NCBI RefSeq assembly: GCF_040954645.1
Contig: NC_092804.1
Location: forward strand, 143,725,108-143,789,107
DNA length: 64,000 bases
Source: Diabrotica undecimpunctata
Taxonomy: Eukaryota > Arthropoda > Insecta > Coleoptera > Chrysomelidae
Direction: 5' to 3'
The notes under the pieces are model-generated. The model made no database searches. It saw only the letters and a list, made by a program, of their open reading frames with translations, and was not told where the DNA came from. Shown piece after piece: positions 46,530 through 57,842 of this stretch. A program made the translations under genes and the position numbers. Position 1 is the stretch's first letter, and every line of letters starts with the position of its first letter.

Positions 46530-46772
46530 GTGATATTTGGAATTTTTGCAATGGATTGCAATTCTACAGAAAGTTTTGTAATCTTTAAACCCTTAAGTAC
46601 AAGTAATAATATTTTGACAAGGATAAATGGCTTCTATTTCGTTGAAAACATGGACCCAAATATTTCTAATATGTCTTTCGAGCAGTCCACCGCTAAGAGT
46701 GCACAACAACGGTGGTTGCGGCGACACAGGCGCGCGATGCGAAGAAATCTTTGTTTAAATTCAAAACATTAA
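46530..46772 (+). CDS. Unrecognised small ORF
   Basis: 80 codons, MIFGIFAMDCNSTESFVIFK at the start and an Arg-rich end (RWLRRHRRAMRRN). No domain recognised. It lies between LINE fragments and may be noncoding. Confidence 0.15.
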   Translation: MIFGIFAMDCNSTESFVIFKPLSTSNNILTRINGFYFVENMDPNISNMSFEQSTAKSAQQRWLRRHRRAMRRNLCLNSKH

Positions 46773-46874
46773 TTCAATACAAATATTACTTACAGTTTGT
46801 TTAGAAAAAAAAAAGTTATGTCTAATTATTTTTGTAACGACGTAATATAATTAAAACAATTGAAATTAATTTTT

Positions 46875-47340
46875 TGTAAATTTTCTTTTAATATACGTGG
46901 TCACTATTATTGAATATTATCTCTTTGCATTTCTCTTCAAAGTATTTTTCTTTTGCGTGCTTTATCATCTTCCTGATCTCGTGGTTTATCTCTCTATATT
47001 TATTGTTGTCTTTGTTTTTAAATTGTCTTCGTTGTTCCATCATATTGAGCATCTCGTCATTCATCCATTCTTCTTTTCTCCTTGCGGAAGTCTTTAGTAT
47101 TTCTTTACAGGGTTCTAGTAGACAATGTTTTAGTCGATCCCAGTACTCGTCAATATCATTGGTGTTTGTGTTCAATTTGCTGCAGTTCACATTCAGTTCA
47201 TGTTGGAGGCATTCTTTTACGTTAGGTTCTTTAAATTTTCTTGTGTCTATTGTAGGGATTCTTCGATGTCTTTTAATATCCTTAAGGGTGATTGTAATCT
47301 TGGCGATTATTACTTACTTCTACTTAAAGGTTTAAAGACT
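46875..47340 (-). pseudogene. LINE ORF2 linker fragment
   Basis: Reads TIDTRKFKEPNVKECLQHEL, DIDEYWDRLKHCLLEPCKEI and RRKEEWMNDEMLNMMEQRRQ, then Lys-rich KYREINHEIRKMIKHAKEKY. This resembles the linker between endonuclease and reverse transcriptase, in particular the K-x-x-W-x-x-E-x-L-x-x-x-x-x-R box. Confidence 0.65.
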
Positions 47341-47780
47341 ATAAAGCTTTTTGTGGAAAAGGAAACATTTTTCGAAAAATTACGAAGAGAGAAAAGGTAT
47401 TTATTTCGATGAGATACGTTTCAAAAAATTGATTCCGAAGCGATTCGGGAAATTGGTTTTTTTTAATAAAAATTTCCGGCCCACTTGTAAAAATTAACAA
47501 AAAATACGTTTGAACTTAAAAAAAATATATATAATCGAATAAAAAAAAATGTTCAAGTTTTCACTGATGATCATTGTAATAGATATGATGAAAATTCTAA
47601 ACATTTTGAATATTTTCCTTATTTTAGTTATTTTATAAATATACCATTTGCACCGATGAACTTCATTGTAAGTTTTTTTTAAACTATATACAGCCAACCG
47701 CTGGGAACTTTCCCTTTATAAGTTAAAATTTAAAAATGGTTCATAAATGTGGTAATGTTAAACATTCATATTTTTATATG

Positions 47781-47783
<3 letters not shown>

Positions 47784-47816
<33 letters not shown>
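47784..47816. repeat. (TA)n microsatellite just before a CRTC exon
   Basis: About 33 bp of TA repeats ending about 43 bp upstream of the acceptor at 47859. Confidence 0.9.
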
Positions 47817-47818
<2 letters not shown>

Positions 47819-47859
47819 TTTAACAGCAATGAATGTTAATAAATAATCTCTTTTTCCAG

Positions 47860-47976
47860 AATATTCAATTAGATAAAAATTTAGTTAATATGGTGGATAA
47901 TACGAATTATACACAATTACCTGGTTTAACAGGAATGTACCAACCTCAATGTCCGTCTACATCACCGTCACCAACG
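47860..47976 (+). CDS. CRTC: CRTC/TORC coactivator, internal exon
   Basis: A 117-nt exon (39 codons, phase 0) between acceptor tctttttccag and donor gtaaat. It encodes a segment beginning NIQLDKNLVNMVDNTNYTQL and ending with the Ser/Pro run QCPSTSPSPT. Only 131 bp separate it from the next exon, the shortest intron seen in the gene here. The acceptor follows a (TA)n microsatellite at 47784-47816 by about 43 bp. The open frame continues past the donor for some distance, so intron retention would add sequence before a stop. The role in CRTC is inferred from order and frame; the Ser/Pro tail running into the next exon's RSPRPSPQSSPSPG is typical. Confidence 0.82.
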
Positions 47977-48107
47977 GTAAATATATTAGTTTTACGTCAT
48001 AAATTAGGTATAGTTACATTGTCAAAGAATATATTTGAAATTAAGGCAGTTTTATCGGAAAGACATTTTTCAAATTTATTTACAATCAAAACTCGTTTTA
48101 GTTACAG

Positions 48108-48275
48108 CAAGCTGGTCCTTATAGAAGTCCAAGACCAAGTCCGCAATCTTCACCTAGTCCCGGTAGGCATTCAGCGCCTTGTAGTCCTGGAGCTACTAGT
48201 CCGTTACCGAATGAATACCACATACTCAATCAACAAACTTCACAATTTCAACAACATTTCGAACAGTTATCGATG
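48108..48275 (+). CDS. CRTC: CRTC/TORC coactivator, RHSAPCSPG exon
   Basis: A 168-nt exon (56 codons, phase 0) between acceptor tttagttacag and donor gtaagt. It reads QAGPYRSPRPSPQSSPSPG, then RHSAPCSPGATSPLP, and ends QFQQHFEQLSM. The block RPSPQSSPSPGRHSAPCSPG is strongly reminiscent of arthropod CRTCs, in which Ser/Pro motifs form the regulatory middle region, and the Gln-rich FQQHFEQL ending also fits. The C-terminal transactivation domain is not seen in the next 15 kb apart from one candidate exon at 57237, so the gene probably continues beyond the window. Confidence 0.9.
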
Positions 48276-48669
48276 GTAAGTAGTAGTTTTTGTCGCATAT
48301 TGATTGGCAAATGAATTTAAATGTGCCACTGGAGTCGTATACATAAAGCACTACATTAAATTAGAATTGCATTTAAAAACTATAATCGTTTTATTTCTGG
48401 TCATTTTAATTTATTTTGGCTTTCATTTTCAATGCAATCTTCGAAAATCGTAAAAAGTTTGAGCATACAGAGCCCATAATACCTTTAGAAGAAACTTTTT
48501 GCACAAAATCTGGGTTCTGGAAAATAAATTCATAGAGAAAATAATTACCATAAGCAAATTTAAATAGATATGCTACGCCTTCAGAAAACTAAACTTAAGG
48601 ATAATATTTAAATTTGAACATTCTTGTGAGAAGAAGACTGGGCAGATAAAGAACAATTTTTTGACGTCG

Positions 48670-49075
48670 CACAATCAGTGATAGTCCAGTCGTTAGATAT
48701 TTGATTTCTAAAAACCAGACAAATAAGTTGAATTTTGTTGAGAATGTCAATTATGTGACCCCATAAAAGATGCAAAAAAGTTTGCCATTCCTACCCCAGG
48801 GCTTACCCCTAAAACATCCTTTCATAGGGGGGAGGACGAAAAAGAATTGATTTACCAATAATCTGTACGCCGTAGAAAAAAATGTTTCCAACTAGAAATA
48901 AGTAGCTGAGATAAATTTGAACAAAAATGTTTTTTAGCACTTTTTCTTTAGAATGCGTTCTCCCAGAAACAACGCTTGAAGCGACCGACGATTTTAAATA
49001 TCAGAAAAATTCAAGTTCCTATGACTTTTGAGGTTTAATGACATTTTCGCTTCTGACAACTGTAGTATGACAAAA
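48670..49075. mobile_element. Short relative of the 25.7-kb foldback family
   Basis: Begins agtccagtcgttagatat and ends cttctgacaactgtagtatg, similar to the TIR of the element at 25726. Internal blocks gtacgccgtagaaaaaaatg, gtagctgagataa and agaaacaacgcttga match it. Only about 400 bp, so most of the long arms' interior is missing. Confidence 0.75.
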
Positions 49076-49099
49076 TAGATGATTTCAATTATAATTCAA

Positions 49100-49720
49100 T
49101 AGATATATTTTTATTATTATTTACCAAGTTTAATTTTAAATAATTTAATAATTTAAGAATAAAGAAAAACATAAGATGATAATGATAACTTTACTGCAGT
49201 GTTCTATGTATTTGAAAATACTGTTACTCTAACCAGCACACATTTTGGATGCAATATGCTGCCATAATGCTATTAATATTAATAGTAATACTGAAAAGTT
49301 TTGAACACATGTCTAACGTAATTTAAATGAATTTGTTACAAAACTTTTATAAAAAATGTTTATATTACTGCCGATGAGAAAAAAAAATACCAGAAATGAA
49401 ATTGTGGTGGTATTAATGATTTTATAACTCAATTTTTTGACTATCTCACTTACTTTATGTAGTATTTATATTGTTGAACTTGTTTTATATTAGTTACGAA
49501 GACAATACGTGGTGAAATTAATTTTATTGTTTGACGATATTATACCACTTAGTCAATTTACTTAGTCAATTATGTGCCTGAGCTGCATATACAAAGTATG
49601 CAGTAGTTCTGATAACATTCAGCTGTGGTTACTATTCTTTCAGCAAAATTTACCAGCTTCATATACCAACATGAATGCAAATTTAAGCAGACGTTTAAAA
49701 GTACCCAAATAAATGTAATG
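49100..49720. other. No gene recognised
   Basis: AT-rich DNA downstream of the last clear CRTC exon. Confidence 0.5.
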
Positions 49721-49797
49721 GAGGTCGCAAGTGGGTATTGCTCATAAGTTTACGTCTTACAATCAAGACACTCTACCGTCTGAGCACCTTTCAGACA
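49721..49797 (-). ncRNA. tRNA-like sequence, possible SINE head
   Basis: On the minus strand: GGTGCTCAGACGGTAGAGTG (resembles a pol III A box), then TCTTGATTGTAAGACG (anticodon-like stem-loop), GAGCAATACCCAC (poor B box) and GCGACCTCC. The cloverleaf is imperfect, so a functional tRNA is unlikely; a tRNA-derived SINE head or a tRNA pseudogene fits better. Confidence 0.5.
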
Positions 49798-49799
49798 CC

Positions 49800-50130
49800 T
49801 ACTTTCTTTTCTTCCTTTTGATACATAATTCACGTTTTTTTGGCATCAATGTAGGTCTTATTAGTGTCTCGTAGACTCGCAGTTTCGCTGTCCTTGACAC
49901 ATTTTTTGCTTTTGATGAATTTGGTGACCCTACTGCTCTGCTTTCCTTTATTAATCTTTTGTTTCTCTTTTCTTTCTTTTCCCATGTTCGTTATGTTTAC
50001 TCCTAAGAATTTAAATTCTGCCACTTGTTCTACATTCTAGACAGACTCTGAACCTGTCATTTTGATATGTTTGCTATCACTTATGTCTTCTCTCATTTCC
50101 ATGTATTGCGTTTATGCTTGGTTTATTGTT
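49800..50130 (-). pseudogene. LINE ORF2 thumb fragment
   Basis: Reads VEQVAEFKFLGVNITNMGKE and INKGKQSSRV, then TKFIKSKKC. The E-F-x-YLGV motif followed by an I-N-x-G region is typical of the segment after the LINE catalytic core. Confidence 0.65.
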
Positions 50131-50671
50131 AGTCCGTATCTCTTCGCTCCAAAAAAATTCTGAAAAACTTTTTCCAAATGTTTTTTCTAATGTTTTTGAT
50201 TTTGGTTTTTTAAGCTTTGCGGTTGAAATTATTTTCTATTTGACTACGCATAATGACGTATAATAAATAGACCACACAGCCTTCTATATTTTATAGTGAG
50301 TTGATTTTATAATGAGTTTATTTTTCATTGTTAAAAGGAAATCTATGAAAAAAAACTAGTTAGAAAAATTATATTTAAATGATTTTAATAACAAAAAACA
50401 AAACATTAAATTAAAATTGTTAAGTATTCAGTATAATGTATAATAATTTATTTATTAAATAAACTAAACGCCTTCACTTAATGTTTCTAAAAGAATATAC
50501 CAGTAAACCAGCTATATCTAATAGTTCCTCCGTATTGTAAGAGGCGTATTATGGATTATAGTAGGTATTCTTTAAATAACAATTTAATTAAATGCAACGT
50601 TTTACTCCTTTCAGTGATCTTATTTTAAGTTTTAATATAGAATTAGGTATATAAGTTAACAAACAGGATCT

Positions 50672-50674
50672 TAT

Positions 50675-50764
<90 letters not shown>
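50672..50764. repeat. (TA)n microsatellite
   Basis: About 93 bp of nearly pure TA, preceded by tatacatatatacatata. Confidence 0.95.
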
Positions 50765-50766
<2 letters not shown>

Positions 50767-51221
50767 TATATAGGTTATTTTCATATTATACAAAAATATT
50801 TAATGTCATTTGTCAAAATAAAAGGTTTGTTTAAAATGTTTGCAATGGACTACCTAAGCTCTGACGTCACAATGGGCGGAGTTTTTAAAAACCTTTTCAA
50901 ACATTTCTAATTTGTGTGTATTTGTTAATAGTAGGTTTGTTGTCATTACGGAAAAATTCAGTAATACTGGATATCGTCAATACATTTTTACTAGCCATTA
51001 TATGCCGAGATCTAAAAAATAAACTCATATATAACCACAGAATGTTATATTACAACTTAAACTACGAGTAAACGAATATCTTTAGTTTTTTACAGGATAA
51101 AATCACAGGCAACTAAAAAGAATAGAACATTAATATAATTATTTTTCAACTTTGAAATAAATTCAATGATTTATTGGATTAATTTTGAAATATTGTTCTG
51201 AAGCTATTTTCTTGTGGCATT

Positions 51222-51806
51222 TTAAATTAATTAATATTTAAATGGGAATAAGCCACAATTAAAGGTTAAAATACATTTATTGACGTTTCAATTTCCACTT
51301 CGGAAATCGTTCTCAAAATACAAACATTAGTAAATTAAACAAATTTTGTTTTTGTTACTTAGTGAAAAATTCTTCTAATAATTTAATTTTATCTGACTCA
51401 TCTATATTGACAATTCAGACATACATTATACATTTTAAAGTAGACGACTTTAAAATGATATTGCCAATATTGTTGAGTTGCGTTCCTGGGACGACTTTAC
51501 TTATAAGATAGTTCATTCGATTACATGAAATCAACTTTAACGTGAGAATATCCGTCAGAAAAAATCATAACATGTAATTCGTCTTTAAAAAGACAAATAC
51601 ATGCCATGATGACAGTAAAATTCTCCCGTTAGTGATTCCATAGTAAATTATGAGGGAAAAACCAGGAAAAAACCTCATAATACTATCCCGACATGGTAAG
51701 TATTTGATCTTGCATTTAGTTTACCTTCAATAAATACCAAATTCCGATTTTATATGTTTGTTTTATAAAAATTGTGGCTTATTCCCATTTAAATATTAAT
51801 TAATTT
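51222..51806. mobile_element. MITE with TIR aattaattaatatttaaatg
   Basis: The left end aattaatatttaaatgggaa-taagccacaatt is inverted at the right (aattgtggcttattcccatt-taaatattaatt). Just inside is ttgacgtttcaatttccact-tcggaaatcgttctcaaa, shared with the elements at 21797 and 60570, so it belongs to the same family. About 580 bp, no ORF. Confidence 0.85.
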
Positions 51807-52565
51807 TGAAATAACTCTGATAAAAACAACAACAAAATACCTTGAAATACAGTAAAAAAATAGTTAGTTTTAATAATTTAAAGTTTTTTTAATATAAATA
51901 TTTTTCAACTTTGTAAATAAATTCAATGATCTTTTGGATTTATTTTGAAATAACCCTGATAAAAACAACAACAAAATACCTTGAAATACAGTAAACAAAT
52001 AGTTAGTTTTAATAATTTAAAGTTTTTTTAATATAAATATTTTTCAACTTTGTAAATAAATTCAATGATCTTTTGGATTTATTTTGAAATAACCCTGATA
52101 AAAACAACAACAAAATACCTTGAAATACAGTAAAAAAAATAGTTAGTTTTAATAATTTAAAGTTTTTTTAATATAAATATTTTTCAACTTTGTAAATAAA
52201 TTCAATAATCTTTTGGATTTATTTTGAAATAACCCTGATAAAAACAACAACAAAATACCTTGAAATACAGTAAAAAAATAGTTAGTTTTAATAATTTAAA
52301 GTTTTTTTAATATAAATATTTTTCAACTTTGTAAATAAATTCAATAATCTTTTGGATTTATTTTGAAATAACCCTGATAAAAACAACAACAAAATACCTT
52401 GAAATACAGTAAAAAAATAGTTAGTTTTAATAATTTAAAGTTTTTTTAATATAAATATTTTTCAACTTTGTAAATAAATTCAATGATCTTTTGGATTTAT
52501 TTTGAAATAACCCTGATAAAAACAACAACAAAATACCTTGAAATACAGTAAAAAAATAGTTAAAG
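51807..52565. repeat. 139-bp minisatellite, about 5.4 copies
   Basis: The phrase taaaaacaacaacaaaatac recurs at 51821, 51960, 52099, 52239, 52378 and 52517, a period of 139-140 bp. Copies differ by only a few bases (for example g/a in caatgatc / caataatc, one extra A in a run). A diverged partial copy at about 51140-51200 lies on the other side of the MITE. Confidence 0.95.
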
Positions 52566-52839
52566 TTTTAATCAAACAATAACATAACCTTAAAATATGA
52601 ACATTCATAGTAAATATCTTAATATTTTGATATTCTTACCTCACAAATTCACGAACAACAAATAAGATCAATCGCTCAGAATGAATGTTCATAACCAAAA
52701 GTCCTAATTTATTCATCAAACAATTCAAAAAAAACTATTTACAACTTCTTATGGGACAAATACACACAAATTAGAAATGTTTGGAAAGGTTTTTAAAATC
52801 CCCGCCCATTGTGACGGCAGACTTAGGTAGTCCATAACT

Positions 52840-54300
52840 CTCTTTTAGACATGAAGTATTCTGTCTTTTATTAAAGGATTCTCTAATAAACGCGAATGTT
52901 ATCTTATGGTTGCAATAACTCTCTAATGACTTACCTGAAAAGTGATGTTTAGCTTTGACACTTAAAAGACACTTAAATGGCATTGAATTTCGTGCAACTT
53001 CGTATCATAACAAATACATAAACGGAGGTATTTATGTTTTTACAGCATTCAATGAGTCTATTTGTTATACGTCATTGACTATGCCTGCACAAAAAGAAGC
53101 ATAATAAAACGAATGTACAGTAAGTATTTCAAACTTTAACGGGGAGTCTTCAATACATGGTCACTTATTTCTGAAGGTCAACTCCGGGCCTGATAAACCT
53201 TTTGCTGGGATAACAGCGGCAAACATCTTGTTCACATTTCTTCAGTTGTATATTTATGAATAAGAGATAGGAACAGTAAGAACGAGCTCTTTTTGAATAC
53301 ACGTGAACCTGGACAAGGTATAAAATCAAGTTTAATATATACTGTGTATTTTGAACGGGAAAGTTAGTTTTTTTCACCTAGAATTGAACACCTTTTCAAG
53401 TATTATTTGAACACAGAAAACAGTTTTGTCCGAAAGTAAATGTGTAATACGTTATTTAAATTATGTTAGACAGCTAATTTCCAGTAAGCTTTAGATATTG
53501 AAATCAGCAGGTTGTACATTTGTTTCATGACATTATATAAAAATACAATTATGTATTTAGACATTTCAACAAGTTTGACCATTTGTATTTTTGGATAATG
53601 CAGACGATGTATAAAAATGTATGCAAACATCAGAACCAGCACTTATATTTTTAATAATCATAAATATTTATATTGGTAGGTATAGAGATGCAATTTAATA
53701 TCGATGTATTGTTCAATAATTAGTCAAATTACCACTTCTTGTCAAATTAATAGAAAAACAATGTTAGGTTAAATTACCAGCAATCATTTAAATTGCCAGC
53801 AATCATCATGTACCTAAACGCAGACGAATTCTTCAGTTAAATATTCTTTAAAGGCTACATATTAAAAGTCCAAACACATTTGTTGCTAATCAATATTTTA
53901 TGTAATTTAGTCTACATAAAAGGTAGAATTAATGAATAGATAGAGTAATGAAATACGTCGGGAACTATTATAATCGTTTTGAAGAAAATTCAGTCAGAAG
54001 AAAAATTTATACGATAACATATTTAAATAAAAGGAGAACCTAACTATAATCTTTATTATACACTACGCAGTTATAGTGAACGTACGCTATTGGCCAAAAT
54101 TCTGGAAACTTTATAAAAAATTTTCACACGACTTATGTTATTTACAAGATTACTATAATTTTATTGCATCGTTTTATGCTTCTACTTAATATTTAAGGTC
54201 AATTTTAAGATGACAAACCCTCTAAAAATTTAAAAATAAATCAAACTACAGTCGTTATCTATTAGTACGTACCTATATTTAAAAATGAAATAACAGTTAT
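52840..54300. other. No gene recognised
   Basis: AT-rich DNA with small unrelated ORFs. Confidence 0.5.
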
Positions 54301-54309
54301 GAAAAAAAT

Positions 54310-54865
54310 TAGTATTTAGTGGGATAACCTTTGTTTTTTAGCATTGGTTCAATTCTGCGAGGCACAGAGTTCACGAGACGAGTTAAAACTTCTGTTGTAA
54401 TAACTCTAAACCAGTTTCGGCGTTATTCTAATACTTTCAGCCTTGATCAAAGATTTTCTATTGGATTTAGATCGGGACTATTTCCAGGCCAAGGCAGGAC
54501 AGTAACGTCGTAGTTTCACAATCACTCCATGGAAGTCTTGGCCATATGACAGGGTGCTCCATCCTGCTATGCTGGAAGATGCATTGTTGAGCACTCCGTC
54601 AAACAAATCTCCGATAGTCGGCAACAGTTTGGTTTGCAGTATTTGTTCCTGATATGTTTTTGTATTAATATTGACCTCTATTAATGCCAAACGTCTAACT
54701 ACGTTAGTAATCATACAAGTCCGTACCATGACACTTACAAGTGTCTTCATAGTGACCGTATTACACTGACGCGAAAGGTCTTCCCCTGTCGGCGCAGAAG
54801 AAACTTCTCTTCGCCACTCCCAAAGATCGAGATTCTGGTCTCATCACTCAAAATTATCTTACTCC
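54310..54865 (-). pseudogene. Tc1-like transposase, C-terminal two thirds
   Basis: Reading leftward: IILSDETRISIFGSGEEKFL (the SDE-x-x-x-x-x-FG box, first catalytic residues kept), VSVMVRTCMIT, LALIEVNINTKTYQEQILQT, then in another frame QDGAPCHMAKTSMEWL-like sequence (catalytic Asp kept), NSPDLNPIENLWSRLK (third box with Glu kept) and a C-terminus LVNSVPRRIEPMLKNKGYPT near 54330. Catalytic residues largely remain but at least two frameshifts interrupt. The N-terminal DNA-binding part is replaced by the LINE at 54870. Confidence 0.82.
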
Positions 54866-54869
54866 ACTG

Positions 54870-56290
54870 TGGCAGTAGAGTTAATGTTGGTTAAAAGTTC
54901 TCTGTCTCTTTCCATTCTGTTCAATACCATTTCCTTCGTAATACGATCGGTTTATGGCATTTTCAAAATTCTCCTGAATGCCACATCTCAAAAGCTTCCA
55001 CCTTTCTCATTAAGTCAACATCAACAGTTCAAGCTTCGGCACCATAAAGGAGAATATAGTAGATATAACATTTTATCATCCGATATCAGATTTGCAGATT
55101 GAGTTTTTGGTTACTCAGTAATCTACTCATTTTCAAAAATTCACTGTTGATTACTGTGTTCTTGATCGAATTTCTGATTTCGGATTTAAATCTTCAGTAA
55201 TCCAGACTCCTAAGTACTTCATTTTGTTCACTTGTTCTATATCTTCATTTTTTATCTGGATCCTTATTATGACTTGACCCCTCTCACTGATAACCATGGT
55301 TTTTGTTTTCTATATGTTTATTGTTAAGCTAAAGTGTTCCCCAGTATCACAAATTGTGTTTAGTAGCGTCTGCAAGTCTTTCTCACTTTCAGCGATGTAT
55401 CGTCGGCATAACGAATGTTATTTACTTTCACCATTTATCTTGATCCCTTCTGTACAGTTTTCAAGTGGTTGTGCAATTAACTCTCTGGAGTATATATTAA
55501 ATAGTAATGGTGAAAGTATACATCCTTGCCTCACTCCTCTACTTATCTGTTGCGCATCCGTGCATTTTTGCTGAGTCCTTTTCGCTTTAGACATTTCATC
55601 AGAATGTTATATCGAAAGCTTTTTCATAGTCTATGAATGTGACGAAAAGAACTTTTTGTTAGTCTCTATATTTTTGAGCAAGAGCAGTCTGTCGACTCTA
55701 ACATTTCCTGTTCCTAAACCACCACCTGTTATATTGTCCACTCCGCCTTTTCCTAACTTTGCGTTTAAATCATCCATTATTATTGTAATTTCTTCCTGTC
55801 TGGTGTATTGTAAAAGTCGTTTGAGCTGTTCATAAATATGTTCTATTTCAGCTTCTGATTTATCTGCAGTTGTAGCATACACTTGCACTATATTAATGTT
55901 CAGTGGCTTACCCTGTATTTGTAACAACAGCATTCTATCCGAGAAGTGAACAACATTTACAACAGCTGTTTGGATTCTCCTGGAGATAATTAACCTAACT
56001 CCATATAGATGATCTCGGGTATCATTTCCTTAGTAATATATCGATTTATCGATGACCAATGTTTTACCGGAACCAGGCCAGCGCATTTCCCTTATGCCCA
56101 ATGTTTCTAGATTCAGTTTGTTCGTTTCCTTATTCGTATTGTGCTTCTTTCAAAACAAGCTCCTCACATTCCATGTCCCAAAATTTAAAAAGTTTTTGTT
56201 CTCTGTATAGTTATTTCCACATCCGGCTGTCTCCTCGTCGCGGGGATTCTTAGCACCCCTCGACCATTAAAGGTGCATCGCGGACTAGGG
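54870..56290 (-). pseudogene. LINE with 5' leader and internal deletion
   Basis: The leader near 56240 contains GGGGTGCTAAGAATCCC, as in the RTE at 5028. ORF2 then reads FGTWNVRSL (the N-terminal endonuclease motif), LGIREMRWPGSG (Glu motif), VQVYATTADKSEAEIEHIYE, ITIIMDDLNAKLGKG (the GDFNAK box with Gly changed) and GNVRVDRLL. A deletion removes the rest of the endonuclease and the front of the reverse transcriptase; at 55600 it resumes with a K-A-F-D-like piece, CVLSP-like, VNNIRYADDTSLK (motif C) and a 3' end AFRRILKMP, TDRITKEMVLNRMERDRELL near 54890. The two ends are kept but the middle is lost. Confidence 0.8.
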
Positions 56291-56299
56291 GCCATGTTA

Positions 56300-57236
56300 T
56301 TGACCGTATTGTGCATGAATATATTCAAGGAAAATCTGATGATATTTAATGTAGTGATTTCCCCTTGCCTTCGACATCTTCTAGATTCATCTGCCTTTGG
56401 TGCCCGTTTCTCAACCCCAGTAAAAAACGTGCAGTACCACTGACTGTACCAGTACCTAACACCAAGTTATCCACTCGAAGCCGTTGGTCAGTTACTGGGG
56501 AATGCTCATACTGCCAATTACAATTCCGTCAAGATAATAAAATTTAAAAACATTATTATCTTACCAGAAAATTTGAATAAAAAACAATCGTGTTAAAATA
56601 ATATTCCACACCTGCACGCTCAGGCAGGACATGTTGGTAAAGTATAATACAGTGTATGTATAATATACCAACATTGTCATAACAATGTAAAATGGGGCAA
56701 GAGGGGGTGGGGTTTCTCTTAATCTAGAGAAATACATTCGGTTACACCATACTAAAACGGCATTAACAAGTAAAAAGAATAGGAGACGAAACGGTTGGAA
56801 AAATATAGGAACGATATAAAAATAACAATAATTTTATATAAAAAGTTTTAGAATTACTGTAGAATGAGGATATAGAACTATGATTATAAAATGGGAACTT
56901 TTTTATTTGGCTTTTCGGCCTTCAAGTCAGAAATTATAAAATACAAGTTAGATATTTCCTAATAAAAATTTTACTTTGAAAACCCACCTTCTGACATGGG
57001 GAACGAAAAGTCAAAGTTTTTCCCCTTAGTGAAAAGTAGCTCTTAATGTGTGGCCAGTAGCCAGTAATATCATAAATTTTAATCATTCACAAACTAATTG
57101 TACAAGTTACATTTTTTGTAAAGTATTTCGTAAAAACATGTGTTGGTAGTAGCCTATAAAGAAATTTGACTGTAGAACTATCTGTGGTAGTAACAATTTC
57201 ATTTCATCAGTGTAATAGAATGCATGTGTTTGTCAG
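56300..57236. other. No gene recognised
   Basis: AT-rich DNA upstream of the candidate exon at 57237. A small ORF at 56365-56547 has no recognisable domain. Confidence 0.45.
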
Positions 57237-57299
57237 GACTGGGCACAGTTGGTGGCGAGCCTTTTGGAATCAGGCTGCACCTGGAGTGCGCAGTTGCAG
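57237..57299 (+). CDS. Candidate further CRTC exon (uncertain)
   Basis: A 63-nt, GC-richer segment bounded by acceptor tgtttgtcag and donor gtgatt, downstream of the last clear CRTC exon. Its length is a multiple of three, and in phase 0 it reads DWAQLVASLLESGCTWSAQL plus Q, with no stop. The other two frames are also open, one giving GLGTVGGEPFGIRLHLEC. I do not recognise this peptide from CRTC proteins, so it may be an alternative exon, a lineage-specific exon, or chance. Sequence composition differs sharply from the flanking AT-rich DNA. Confidence 0.3.
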
Positions 57300-57842
57300 G
57301 TGATTAACCAACCAAATCAATATCTTTCGTTTTTAATTTCTATTTCGTTCCTTTCTGTAGCATATATTTTTTCTGAATAGTGTGTTTTTGTCTGATCGTG
57401 TGTGGCTTCATTCTTTTTCTTTCATATAAACCGTTAGATATGTTTTAGTACAAATAATTTTAGCTTGATATATTTGGTTTTTTACTTCTATTAATTATTA
57501 GTCAAATATTTTATAACAAAAACATCTTCTGATATGGTGTAAAATTAAGATAAAAGGTCCTAACTTGGCACATACTCAAAGGCATGTTAAAGAAAATATA
57601 CACTTATTAATATATTACTAAGGTATGCATGAAACAATCACAGTTTAGTATGAAGAACGAGAAATAATCAAAAATTATCAAAGAGTAGAAGATTTCGCCA
57701 CTGGTGTTTTGTTGTAGTATTGTTTTCGTAGTGTATAGGACGTGCTACGCAATTTTCTTCCTGATATTTTGTCTACAACTGCGGCATACATTATCGTAAC
57801 TGCTTTTTATTGTCTGATTGGCCAGTGAGTGTAATACATAAT

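Larger units (their letters stand above)
50842..52838. repeat. ~80-bp inverted repeats 2 kb apart around a MITE and a minisatellite
   Basis: ggactacctaagctctgacg-tcacaatgggcggag at 50847 and its continuation aacatttctaatttgtgtgtattt are found inverted at 52757-52838 (aaatacacacaaattagaaatgttt ... cccattgtgacggcagacttaggtagtcc). Possibly the ends of one non-autonomous element. Confidence 0.7.

Noticed and set aside
46897..47335. Plus-strand ORF of 141 codons rich in Phe, Leu and Ser
   Set aside because: Antisense of a Lys-rich LINE linker; the hydrophobic composition is the reverse complement of Lys/Glu codons, not a membrane protein.
51807..52565. Regularly spaced repeats that might suggest a CRISPR array
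   Set aside because: The unit is 139 bp and contiguous, without unique spacers, in an insect genome; it is a minisatellite.
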